Origin: Colias croceus
Taxonomy: Eukaryota; Arthropoda; Insecta; Lepidoptera; Pieridae
Direction of reading: 5' to 3'
Length of the DNA stretch: 64,000 nucleotides
Assembly: GCF_905220415.1 (NCBI RefSeq)
Contig: NC_059539.1
Coordinates: 8,060,001-8,124,000, forward strand
Shown here: positions 48,301-58,122 of the stretch, one piece after another
Layout: every line of letters begins with the position of its first letter
How positions within the stretch are numbered: the stretch's first letter is position 1
Translations under genes and position numbers: made by a program
Notes under the pieces: model-generated
Databases searched by the model: none
Seen by the model: the letters and a program-made list of their open reading frames with translations, nothing else
What the model was told of the DNA's origin: nothing

Positions 48301-50516
48301 TGACATGTTTCCGAAGAAACATCTTACGTTACTAACTCACGCACTCTAGAACTTTTTATTCAATGGACTAAAATAGGGAAAAGACCCTGATATCATGATG
48401 TCAGAGCTTCCATTTATATTCTGTGAAGTAATATTAAAAAAAATTACCCTTTTTATAAAAGAAATCTACTATCGCATCCACCATTTCTTGTAACAATCCA
48501 GCTGGAGCATTTTCCTCTTCAACACAACTGTATAAAACATTTATCTCTTTTGGGTCATCATTCATGTAGGATAAACCTTTTATTCTTAATCTTAATGGCA
48601 GATGATCCTGTATAATAGGCCTGTAATTAAAATGGAATTTATTTGCTTTTAGAAGAGACAGTTATTTTTTTTTTCGTAAGTACTTTTCTACAAAAAAAAA
48701 CGATATCATAACCCCATAACTTACCTACCCACTTATAATTAAGAAACAAAGTAACAGTAAAACCCCAAATAAAATCAATCCTTTTCCACAAAACCCTTTG
48801 AACTAACTCCTTAAATAAACTAAGCATGCTACAAATTGAATACATAGTTACATGATTATCCGCTCCTTAGCTTCAGTGAGCAGTTTTGACACCAGTAACC
48901 TCTCCTCATTATCCATGAGACACATCACTCCAACAGTCAGATGGAGCTTGGTCGCTGGTATAAACAAAGATTCCTCCAAAGCCCTGCTCTGACATTCTCG
49001 TAACACAGATTCCTACAAATCACTGCTAGATTAATCTAAGAGGTTATGCTTCGTTGCGATTTTAATATGAAAACTAGTTGGTAAATATTAAATATTCTTT
49101 CAATAATATTAAGGTACATTTTTCTGTATGTCTGAGATACTGCCTTTATAAATACAATTTCATCATATAAAAAATTGAAATAATTGTAATTGTATGTACA
49201 TATTTATGATTTATCAAATATACAAACATTTTTTATTTATAACAAGTAAGATACTTTTTTTTATCTTGGAGCTGCGGGTATTATATTGAATTTGTCCATG
49301 ACCCCCACAGCGGCAGTCTGTAACCACGTCGAAGGCAAACCTAGTGGAAGGTGGTTTACCAGTTCTACCCTCATAATAAGATTGGGCAGCATAAGTGGAA
49401 CATGTTTCACTATACATGCATAAGCAAATATGGCACCCTTCATCAAGCATCAAGCAGGAGATTCCTATTATAATTTACCTTGAATTTTTCAAACGTTTTC
49501 TGTATGTTAGGTTGGTTCAGTGGAATAGAAATAAAATGGGTCGCTCTCTGTTTCCGTCTAGCAGACATTACAATGACATTTATTCTTCGACAAGCTGCTT
49601 TTACATTCTGAAAACAACATCATTATTCAAATTTGAGTTTATATGAGAATTAATATAAATATCTAACTGTATAAGAACTAACTGCAATGCTTGGACCATA
49701 TATGAGTATGTCCTTGTTTTCTCCAATCCTTGGGATTTTGACATCTGTGTTGGTGTCCCTTTGTATTCGCATTCTCATTGCACCTTTCTTTCCAATTATA
49801 TTTCCCAGATAATGTCTGAAAATTAAATCAAAGAAAATTATTTATTTTACAATTGAACAGTTTTTTATGGTCTTCTTATAATGACTAATCATTAATATTA
49901 TAGTATTACTTTTTGTGGTATAAAATACCTGTACCTATGTTGGTACTCTCATTATGACCATCTCAAAAGTCAGGTGACAGACCAAAGAAACTAGATGTGG
50001 CATACATAGTGTTTCTCTATACAACCGCAGGAGATTGCTAATATTACTAATGATAAAAAATCTTACTTGGAAACATGGAGACTTGTACAATATCTGCCTG
50101 AATCCATCATTTCAACATCAAACTCATTATCATCATCATCTTCTTGCATATCTTGGAATGGAATTTCTGCAAATATTTGTCATAATGATTTGATTCATTT
50201 GTATTTGATTGATTTAAATTTAAGTGCACTTCTGTTACAATCCCTGTGGTATTATTTACTTACTTTAATTCTTTGTTTATAAATGCATTTGCTATATTAT
50301 AATATAGGTAATCAGACAAGTGAATGATTGGAAACTTAACTTTCGGTTAGTTAAATAGATTTAATATATACTGCTTTTTGTAATAAAGGCTTAACATTCC
50401 TCACCATTTTCATATAAATCTTGTTCAACGTGAGTTGAAATTTCGGAAGTAGCATCATTTAGTCTATAACATCTGCCTTCAATCCATACTAACTCTGGCC
50501 TAAGAATATCATTCAT
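42396..50516 (-). CDS. ASCC1: Activating signal cointegrator 1 complex subunit 1 (7 coding exons)
   Basis: Exons on the minus strand: 50516-50405, 50166-50067, 49815-49683, 49607-49479, 49012-48852, 48620-48448 and 42664-42396. All phases close, giving 358 residues, about the length of human ASCC1. In order there are: an N-terminus with LRPELVWIEGRCYR, an acidic stretch, a KH domain with GKKG at 79-82, and a 2H-phosphoesterase-like (AKAP7/LigT) domain. That domain has THFISIPLN in exon 4, KLHLTVG (H182, T184), YMNDDP in exon 6, MHVTLLNT (H284, T286), FDGTDIL and IHLSQR near the end. Both HxT motifs are intact. ASCC1 is a nuclear partner of the ASCC3 helicase and ALKBH3 in alkylation-damage repair and a transcription cofactor. 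Intron 3 uses a GTTAGT donor. The last intron is 5.8 kb and full of mobile elements; the others are under 500 bases. The Asp-rich insert after MHVTLLNT is unlike the human sequence. Confidence 0.94.
43151..43436. repeat. Three spaced copies of a GAGCGCGTCAGA motif
   Basis: GAGCGCGTCAGA(T) occurs at 43151, 43281 and 43419, spaced 130 and 138 bases. Each copy is preceded by TCT/ACTC and an A-rich run and followed by ATTCAT/TTTC. The intervening DNA shows weaker similarity between units, so this looks like a degraded ~135-bp tandem repeat inside the left half of the TIR element. Confidence 0.6.
43716..44548 (-). mobile_element. 3' end of a gypsy-type LTR retrotransposon (pol tail, PPT, LTR)
   Basis: On the minus strand, an open frame ending at 43936 encodes the last ~200 residues of a Ty3/gypsy polyprotein. 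It has the C-terminal part of integrase, with LPTVLLGLRTAIRED, LSPAMMTYGT and LRMPSDFF, followed by the GPYEVLKRYDKYYQIQL and SIDRLKPAY block and a Ser/Thr/Pro-rich tail. The stop codon overlaps a polypurine tract, GAGGGGGGA (43937-43929). Next comes an LTR-like stretch of about 208 bp (about 43923-43716) beginning TGGGAG, with TATAAATA near 43793 and an AATAAA soon after, and ending CTACA. The element is cut off at its 5' side near 44548, where TA-rich DNA begins. It cannot move on its own. Confidence 0.8.
44606..44833 (+). pseudogene. CXC (tesmin/TSO1-like) cysteine-rich fragment of a mobile-element gene
   Basis: From just after a TGA at 44603 to a TAA at 44831-44833, the frame encodes about 75 residues; the ATG-initiated part (44660) is 57 residues. 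The fragment contains LLSVISCHCKKGCSKACNCR, then CSIVCGFCSRQLCEN and an acidic tail. The cysteine spacing is that of a CXC domain, a zinc-binding DNA-contact fold. CXC tails of this kind end many large uncharacterised insect proteins that behave as repeats, so I read this as the C-terminus of a transposon protein whose upstream part is missing. It lies on the opposite strand to the gypsy fragment, about 60 bases away, inside the 3.25-kb TIR element. Confidence 0.6.
45683..45708. repeat. Perfect 11-bp hairpin near the TIR
   Basis: CCGCGATCTAT and ATAGATCGCGG flank a 4-nt loop (CGTA). It sits in a GC-richer patch just inside the right terminal inverted repeat of the 3.25-kb element. It could be a subterminal signal of that element. 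Confidence 0.75.
46404..48377. mobile_element. 2.0-kb element: ~265-bp inverted ends around a tandem array
   Basis: Bases about 46404-46672 and 48115-48377 are inverted copies. Shared phrases, allowing mismatches, include TCTAGAGTGCGTGGGTTAGT, ACCCCGGGACACTAGGAGGA and ACTTGTAGATAATTTTATGG. Between the arms lies a tandem array described separately. The right end stops only about 70 bases from coding exon 6 of ASCC1. There is no coding capacity. The ends are unrelated in sequence to the neighbouring 3.25-kb element, so two separate elements have accumulated in this intron. Confidence 0.85.
46798..48030. repeat. Tandem array, seven units of two alternating types
   Basis: CCGGTCACAAGTTGCAC starts at 46894, 47161, 47310, 47496, 47671, 47830 and 48004. 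Units of about 175-186 bp carry GACAATCGATTCCTCC and CATGGAGGAATGTG. Units of about 149-159 bp carry CAATTCCCCGTAAAGGC and CCGTGGTGGA. The two types alternate in part, giving a higher-order repeat of about 335 bp. The first interval is longer (267) because of an extra partial unit. Minus-strand open frames of 81-94 codons run through the array only because the repeat happens to lack stops in one frame. Confidence 0.9.
49251..49450. other. Unexplained stretch open on both strands in ASCC1 intron 4
   Basis: About 200 bp of balanced composition lies in the AT-rich intron between coding exons 4 and 5. It is open in two overlapping minus-strand frames and in a plus-strand frame. The minus frames include KHVPLMLPNLIMRVELVNHL and LPSTWLQTAAVGVMDKFNII; I recognise neither. 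ASCC1 is complete without it, so it is not a missing exon. It is more likely a fragment of a mobile element or processed copy. Confidence 0.35.
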
Positions 50517-50634
50517 ATTGGATGTTTTTTTATTCGTTTACTATACTAAGTATAAAAATAAAATTAATTGCATTGCATTGCGGTGTAAAAATGCGATTTT
50601 TCCAATTTCAAAACATAAAAACGTAAATGGAATG

Positions 50635-50665
50635 TGTCAACTGTCAACTTTGTGTCAATTGTCAA
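50635..50665. promoter_or_regulatory. Four TGTCAA repeats upstream of ASCC1
   Basis: TGTCAA occurs at 50635, 50642, 50653 and 50660, about 120-150 bases before the ASCC1 ATG. The tight spacing and similar placement to the cluster before the Schip1 short form suggest a promoter motif. The binding factor is unknown to me. Confidence 0.4.
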
Positions 50666-51117
50666 ATGTTTGTTTGAAAACAAGAGAGGTAGCCACATAA
50701 GAAGTCCTCCGCCGAAGCACGCAAAGAGAATACCTACAAATACTATGGAAGCACGGAAATGGGCATATAGCATTCAGAAATGGGTAGGATTAGGAGGTAG
50801 GAAGTGGGAACTAAAAGCTAGTCGGCCATATTATAGAAACTTATCACGCATAGGCAAAGCATAGGCACTCCTCGTTTTGCGTCGGGGGTTAAAAAAGACA
50901 TGAGTTGCCCGCCTAAAACCGTGAAATGAAATCTATAGAAGATAGAAAAAATAGGTTTGAGTTGAGTTCTGTAAAACGAAAGTTTACATTGAAATGCTTC
51001 ACACCCCGCCATTACGAATTGGACTACATTGGGTACGATATAGGTACGATTTGAAAAATTCTTTGAGTGTTTAGATAGGTAGCCCATTTATCGAGGAAGG
51101 CTATGGGCTATATTATG

Positions 51118-51612
51118 GCTGTTTTCCAATTACAGAGCATAATGCGACTCAGTGGCGCACAATGCCGAATTATGCTGATGCTTAATTGGAACGTGAAACG
51201 CACCAGCAGGTTGCGCTAAGTTCAGTGTTGAAAAAAAAATATTCATAGAGTTAGCAATAACCTCATTAATGTGTAAATAAAGTGGTATACACAAGGGTAT
51301 AGATAATAATTGGTTGAAAACTATTTACGGTTATTTTAAGTAATTTGGATTTACCTTCATCCATACTTATATTGATTTTTTTAACACAATTTGAATTAAC
51401 TTTGATTATTTCGAAAAAACTAAAATGAAACGAAAGCTTTAAATTTTTTTCCAACAATTAATAATTACTTACGATAAATCGATTGCTCGCATCAATTCAC
51501 GCGCATTACTTTTAAGAGTGCTCAATTGTGCGAAGCATTGATGTAATTGGAACATTCAACGTTAAGCATTATGCCGCATAATGCGCTCTAGTGCTGTAAT
51601 TGGAAAACACGG
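51118..51612. mobile_element. ~0.5-kb MITE
   Basis: Ends are TGTTTTCCAATTACAG and its reverse complement, CTGTAATTGGAAAACA, with subterminal GCATAATGCG-type blocks inverted inside each end. AATTGGAAC-like phrases recur inside. The core is AT-rich and non-coding. Confidence 0.75.
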
Positions 51613-52326
51613 TATATCATCCCGCTAAGACCAACAGATTTCAGTTATAAAACTAAGTCTGATATTATTGATTTGGTTAATCAATTTAGTAAAATGCTAA
51701 GCAGATTTAGATGAAGGCTCAAAATTCGGAAACTAATAGAAAAGCCATAGTTGATGTATCAAATTAAATACTGAAATCGTTAGGAAACCTATAATAAAAT
51801 ATTATATTTTTAAATAAAAATTTTAAATAATATTTTAACTTATTGTTTATCTCAGCAATGACTGTAATCTGCAACTAAGCGTCTAATCCCTTTTTTATGG
51901 TACCGATAAGATAATACCATCCGCATACTTTACTAACACCAAAACGTTAAAAACAGATTTAATTTACAAAGCAATGGAATAGTGTTTTGATTACATTATT
52001 TAAATAATTTGAATAAAAATGTATATTATATACCAGCTATTCTGAATATAAATATAAAAGTAATTAAAGAGTGTTATAATGTTGCGGTATTTAGTACACT
52101 CTCCCTATTTGTAGATGTTATTATCTTCGTGATATATTTCGATGATAAGCTTATCGGACACTGCGTTTACATAAATCGTTATTGTAATTCATTTGTAGCA
52201 GCTCCTTCTATTTTTGCATTTTAACTAGTATGTTTTAATGTTAACAATAGTTTTGTTTAGTAAAAATCAATATTTTGCCGTGATCTAAAAAAAAATAACA
52301 CAGTTAAACTACATAGTTCGGTAAGA

Positions 52327-55326
52327 ATGAGTCAAAAGTTCCATCATTCTTGTAATTCGTACTACAATGCTAATCACCATTACACGTCTATTAACAATAA
52401 AGAAAATGGTAAGTAAATTATTTTAAGAATTTTTATAAAAGTACATATCTAAACAATATGAGTAGGTATAGGTCTACCAGAATCTGATGGCATATTTATA
52501 TTTAATAAATAAAAGATTTTCATATGGCAATTTTATTTGACAACTATCAAAATGGTTGTCAAATTATTTGTCTTCTTTGCAATTCTTGAATAATTTTTAG
52601 GATTTTGTCTAAATAATCTTCGAAGATGTCGAAAAAGCCGCTGCGATCACAAGCAAGAGGTGTTGTTCATAATGTGTATAGAAAAACATTCGATGAAGAA
52701 GGGTCAAACACATCACAATTTTCAATTTTGAATATTTTATTGGTAAATTGGACTTACCCGTTTTGATACTTAAAATTAAAAATGTTATAAGTAGGTAACT
52801 AACTATAATATTGTTTTTTGATTACAATATAATTTTATGAAAACTTATTACAGGAGTTTCCAATACGGCTATGCGTCAAGTCCAAGCTGTCCAAGTCAAT
52901 TTTATAATTATTTGTGTATCTGTTAATACTTACGAAAATAAACATAGTTTTATTTTATTTTATTGTTATTTTATTTTATAAAAAAAAATATTAGCATTAT
53001 CAAGTTTTGATCTGCATTATCATTACATCCATATTTTTACATGGCTTAATGATAATGAATATACAAATATAGGTATGTGAAAATAATAATATGTATTACA
53101 TAGATAAAAGTAATATGTATATTATACATGTAAGTAGTACCTACAAAATATTAAGTGGATATCTCATTATTTGGTACAGTATTGTTCACTTATGTAATGT
53201 GACTAATGATGTTGAGGACAAAATAAAAAATAAGCAGTATCAAGATCGGTCAGTCCATTTTCCCTAGGGTTGCACACTCAAAATTTTGATTTCCCCAATT
53301 GCCATCAGATTCTGGTTTACCTATAGTTTTAGTTCAAAATGACTTTGTAACTTTACACAGAAATATCCATTTTGAAATATGTAGATACAAAAAATGTTTA
53401 GGTACCTATATTTGTATGAAGTTATGTGTTTACGAATATTACGTTTTAAATTTTCGTGTATTTTTTTTATTTATTAAATATTTAGAAAACAAAGTGTGAA
53501 AACATGCAATAGAAGAAACCCTAAAGTTCGGAAACATAACTGTTTAGAAACATTTTGACGTTTCATACTGTCAAATTATTACATGTTTTGATGTTTGGGA
53601 TAATTGACATATGATTTACATTTTATTGATAAAAAATGTAAATAAAATGTAGACACCGTTCAACTCTAAGTAGTATAATCTTTATTGGTAAATAAAAAAT
53701 ATACTTCCTTTCGTGATCTTATGACTATTCAAGGTTAAAATATTAATCCATAATGTAAATAGTTAGAAAAGTGTAGAATATACCGTTGTTGTTGTAAAAA
53801 TAAATCAAGAAACGTCGTTCTAGTAGGTATGTCTTTAAATGCTTCTTTATTTTAAATAAACTAACATTTCCCTTGCGTTCTTGTAAAATTTAAGGTTTTC
53901 CCGTCAATTTTAGAACATTTACTTGTAAGACTGACAGTACAGTTGATTAAATTACCTATCATAATGGTCGAAGCTTAAATATATTTTTATCCCTACAGGT
54001 TCCCATAATTTTTAAAGATTATTCAATGAGTTTGAATGAATAAAAAAAATCTTGCATGTCTTTAAAAATAAGCAATCCATATTATGACTAGCTATTACTT
54101 ATTAATTGTCATAACATATATTTTTTTATTGTGTTGTAGATGGTACCAAAATGCATGGAACGCGAAGAGTTGTAACATTTTGTTTGCTCACTACAGTTTT
54201 ACCATCAATACTCATTATATTTCCATTATATCTTAGGCATATACGATATGCTGATGTTATGTATAAAATATCAGATTCTGATGTCATACAAATACATAAG
54301 GGTCAATCATCAATATTTTGTGAAAAACATTCCTTAAAAATGAATACAACATTTAATGCATTCCAAATGAAGGGTAGGCCACGTTTATCTAAAAAAAGAA
54401 AACATATAACACTTAAGAAGTCAATGTCTTTGCCGGACGACACATTAGAATATTGGGGGTTCTACTTATTCTCGGGGGCTACTGTTGAATTAAAAGCTTG
54501 TTCTAGATATGAAGGTTCCAAAATATTAGTTGTAAAAGGAGATAAAATATTAGATACATGTGGCATTTTAGAGGGAAATAAATACAAACAGGAACCTCCT
54601 CTCATTGGTAAAAATGGTCATGTCATGGTTACTCTACAAAGACCTAGTGAAAAAGAAAATATTAAGAAATTTAGTACTAATTATATGCATAAAAATAAAA
54701 ACATTGATGAAAATGTCAGTGAAATCAATGTCATAAAGAAACAAAGAGACAAGCGTGATACACTGAATCCTTCAATACATAACCCTAACACAATATTAGA
54801 CACTGGTGTGAACCATGGAGGCAATGCCTTTAACACATCAAAGCTACAAGAAGATGCATCTGTATCCAGCTTTGAAAATAACTTGCATTTATGTTACAAC
54901 AAAAATATACTGATTAATGAATATTTTCCATATTCAATGCAATGCAATAACACCAAATATTTAGAAGTCACTACAACGCTTAAAGTTATTCATGAAGTTA
55001 CGTCTGACGGATATTACTACTATATATTTTACAGTGATAATGACTTTGTTGTGAATGATGTTCATGCAATATTTGATATTTACAAGCCAATCTTCCTCTA
55101 TTCAAATATGTCAGATTCTAAGGTATGTTTAAATAAAACAGAGTGTTCTTTCAATATTGAAATGTTTAGTGATGAGTTAGTTATTGTAGAAGTACCTACA
55201 AAAGATGGATTGAGAAATGATGATGATACTTCGATTCTAATATCTGTTTGTCACCCTAGAATGTCTGTATATATAATATTTCCAGTTTCAGTGTTGTTAC
55301 TTATACTTTTATTTGCATTTTTATGA
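52327..55326 (+). CDS. Two-pass membrane protein, APD1-4-like (DUF4792/DUF4793), no RING
   Basis: Exon 1 (52327-52408) ends AAAATG|GTAAGT and exon 2 (54140-55326) begins after TTGTGTTGTAG. Joined in phase, they encode 422 residues. A short polar N-terminus (1-37) is followed by a membrane segment at about 38-59. Next is a long lumenal or extracellular region with several cysteines and many potential N-glycosylation sites, and then a final membrane segment at the extreme C-terminus (about 402-422). The block YWGFYLFSGATVELKACSRY and the later SDGYYYYIFYSDND are characteristic of the family of conserved animal proteins that share the N-terminal and middle domains of plant APD1-4 ubiquitin ligases. 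Unlike the plant proteins, this one ends at the second membrane segment with no RING finger. The function in animals is not known to me. Starting at the internal ATG (54151) would drop the first 31 residues only. Confidence 0.8.
52467..53325. mobile_element. 0.86-kb TIR element carrying a transposase-like N-terminus
   Basis: The ends TATAGGTCTACCAGAATCTG (52467) and, reversed, TATAGGTAAACCAGAATCTG (ending at 53325) form inverted repeats of about 26 bp. Inside, an ATG at 52626 opens a 46-codon frame whose start, MSKKPLRSQARGVVHNVYRK, resembles the N-terminal helix-turn-helix of a large group of insect transposon proteins. It runs to a stop at 52764, close to a possible donor. Most of the coding region is missing, so this is an internally deleted, non-autonomous copy. 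It occupies the only coding intron of the membrane-protein gene. Confidence 0.7.
52626..52766 (+). pseudogene. Truncated transposon protein N-terminus
   Basis: Forty-six codons from ATG to TGA, basic at the start and ending in unrelated sequence (...ILLVNWTYPF). The basic RSQAR...VHNVYRK pattern is the recognisable part. The reading frame is intact only over this fragment, and the catalytic portion is absent. Confidence 0.5.
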
Positions 55327-55493
55327 TATCTGTTTAAAATATTATTGTATGCACTATTAGTAAGAGTAAATATTACTGAGAGTAAGACATTGATTTATTA
55401 GTAGATAAGAATTTAAATGTTTGTGTATATAAGTCCTCCTATAAGACTGTGATGTTATTTTGCCTGGCATATAATTTTATTACTGTTGTAAAG

Positions 55494-55499
55494 AATAAA
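55494..55499 (+). terminator. Poly(A) signal of the membrane-protein gene
   Basis: AATAAA about 170 bases after the stop codon, followed by a T-rich stretch at 55518-55526 that could be the downstream element. Confidence 0.7.
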
Positions 55500-55526
55500 G
55501 TTTATTATTCTACTGATCTTTTTTTT

Positions 55527-57726
55527 TATTAATATATAATACCCTGCTTCAATTCATATATTTTTCTTAGAATATGTATACATTACATTAATTAATAACT
55601 AGTAGTATGTATATTTTATTTTGTATAAATCATGACCAGCATTTAGAAACTAGCCGCCCAGTATACCGTTATAAATTTTAGTTTAATCCAATAAATATTT
55701 AATTTATATAAGGTACCTATTGACTTTATTCGTTTTTGTACCAATCCATTATCTAATAAACCAAAACTTGGTTATGTAATTCGATTTTCTTATAAATAAT
55801 TATGCTAGCGGTGTTGCACATGGTACAAGCTTATTGATTATTCCACTGGCCACTGGGTAAACAACGACGTAGACATATCCAACGGTGAAAGAACGTTACA
55901 TCGGTAAAGAACGTAACATCAGTAAAGTAGGTATTTCTTGAAATTAGTACATTCTAATAAGATGCGCCTTGCGGTTTCGCCCGCGCGAAAGAATTAGTTT
56001 TTCTTTTTAATCTAATTTAAATTTTAATTTGCTTATAAATTATAAATTTATATTGCATAGCTTCTATCACGGGCCTCGAGCGCGGGGACCGAATCGATAA
56101 ATTCCGTAACGAAAAAACCTCACGCTCCCCACTCCGACGGGCGGAGTTGTGGCTTGCAGGCTTGAAGGTATAGCATGCAATAGCTTTACTGCGGCAGTCC
56201 CCGAATGCCACACGTCGTTTTTTAATCCTTATGTTCCTGTGGGAATATCGGTACTAAAAATAACCTCAGTTATTATAACAACAGCTATCTGACAATGAAA
56301 GTCCTGTCATAATCGGTCCAGCTGTTCCTGAGATTAGCCGGAATAGGAAAAATTGTTACTATTTTGGTAGATTGTAGTGTATCCTTATGCATTAAGTAAA
56401 ATCGGTTATTTCAATATTATAAACAGACAGAATAGTATAGTGTACCTATACCACCACCACCGGTAGAGAATGAAGTTTAATCAAAAGGTGTGACTTTATT
56501 GTATTCTAGTAGTCCGCCCCGGCTTCACCCGTGGTACATATTTCGCAATAAAAGGTAGCCTATGTCCTTACTCGGGTATCAAAATATCTCCATACTAAAT
56601 TTCATGCAAATTGGTTCAGTAGTTTAGGCGTGATTGAGTAACAGACAGACAGTCAGAGTTACTTTCGCATTTATAATATTAGTATGGATTATATCTTGGA
56701 TAGATGGGGAGGCAAAGGGTGGTATTTTTTCTGGAAATACAATTTTCTAACACAAATGATGACTATTTACTTCATGTGTAAAAATAGCATGGGAAATATT
56801 TATATGCATTTTTATATGTATTTTAGGCTGTCCAATCATAGAAAGTCAAGTTATAATAAACCCGCTTACTCTTCTTATTCGTATTATGGTTCAACTGAGG
56901 AGATAATTTTTGATAGTGGCCTTATCAGGAAACAGAAGGATGAAAGATCGGCTTGTGTTATGACGTCATTAGAATAGGTATATATAAAAAAAAACTAGAT
57001 ACGTAACGTAATGAACTATGTAAACAAACAAATTAGGTGTTAGGATAATGTATTTTCTCATTTAGATGTGTTTCAGGAAGTCCGACATGTATAAATTTAT
57101 ACAAGATATTTAATTTATTGGTATAATTCTTTAATTGTACACATGTATTTCATGATTAATTGCATATAGTATTAGAAACTTGACATACACTAAACAGTTA
57201 GTTTGCTTGTGTGCTTACATGTTTTATTATTATATTATGTTGAAAGAGAATTCACAATAAACATTTATGACTATTATATTTTATTCTAAATAATTGTATA
57301 CAGGAACCTTAATCACCAACTTCATGTTATTTTAAAATTAATTTATTTGAAAATATAAAATTAATCGAAATGAACAAAAAACCATGTAGAAAACAATAAA
57401 AAAAAGTTGTAAAACAGGTTTTGGATATAGATCAAGAGCCACAATATATAATTACATAATGGGGTCAAACTAACAGGGAATAGGAGGATATCAAAAAGGA
57501 CAAAACATAGGGCCCATAAAAAGAAAGTAATGAACATATTGAGGAAATTTTGATTTATTATTTCCACATAGTTGTTTCCAAAGTGTGTTCAGGCGAGTTG
57601 GTAGATCTTCTGTAAACAAAAATTTTTACAGCTCAATACAAGAATTTATATGAAATTAAGGTTCCGATCGGGAGTGGAGTGCTACAAATCCTCTTCAATA
57701 ACAATACCAATAGATGTTTAATTATA
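55527..57726. other. Intergenic region between convergent genes
   Basis: AT-rich DNA with one Helitron-like copy (56505-56685). A short GC-richer patch at 55960-56210 contains GGTTTCGCCCGCGCG, resembling the end of another degraded Helitron-like repeat. Open frames here, including one of 97 codons starting at the Helitron edge, show no protein features. Confidence 0.5.
56505..56685 (-). mobile_element. Helitron-like element (Lep1-type), minus orientation
   Basis: Read on the minus strand, it begins ACTAATATTATAAATGCGAA, contains TGAACCAATTTGCATGAAA, and ends with a degraded GC hairpin and CTAG. It is the same family as the 37.1- and 41.4-kb copies. Confidence 0.75.
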
Positions 57727-57732
57727 TTTATT
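57727..57732 (-). terminator. Candidate eIF4A poly(A) signal
   Basis: The first AATAAA on the minus strand after the eIF4A stop codon, giving a 3' UTR of about 400 bases. That UTR includes an unexpectedly GC-rich block at about 57830-57920. Confidence 0.6.
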
Positions 57733-58122
57733 TACTGAATTACAAAAAACAGTTACCATATTATGTACAACTGGAAAAAAGAGGTTACAATACATTATTT
57801 CCTTCTAGTACTTTTGTGATTGAAATAGCCTCTCCAGTACCCGATGAGACCCCTCTGCAAGTGGCAGAGAGGTCTACGCGGAACGGGGGCCATCCGGCCG
57901 AGCCGGTCTTACGCCTATAATGTATATTAAACTTATAATATAAGACTATAATAGTATAATGCATTCATTAAATAAACTAAAACAAATATCGGTCCAAATG
58001 AAATGAGTTCCAATAAAAAATCAGCACAGCGGTACTTGGAAGGCGGCTCCTAATACTCACACTGTATAAATATCGCAATAGAATGCAGGACACAAAAGTA
58101 TAAACCGGAATGCGTAGGCACC

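Larger units (their letters stand above)
50517..52326. promoter_or_regulatory. Divergent intergenic region, ASCC1 / membrane-protein gene
   Basis: The two start codons point away from each other across about 1.8 kb. The ASCC1-proximal part has the TGTCAA cluster, and 51118-51612 is a MITE. No TATA box is placed convincingly. Two independent promoters are more likely than one shared promoter given the distance. Confidence 0.5.

Noticed and set aside
49214..49453. A missing ASCC1 exon between exons 4 and 5
   Set aside because: Exons 4 (ends AAG) and 5 (starts GAA) join in phase 0 and give continuous similarity to the family; the stretch has no family motif.
56684..56977. A 97-codon plus-strand gene
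   Set aside because: It starts at the very edge of a Helitron-like repeat, has low-complexity composition and no motif or neighbouring splice structure.
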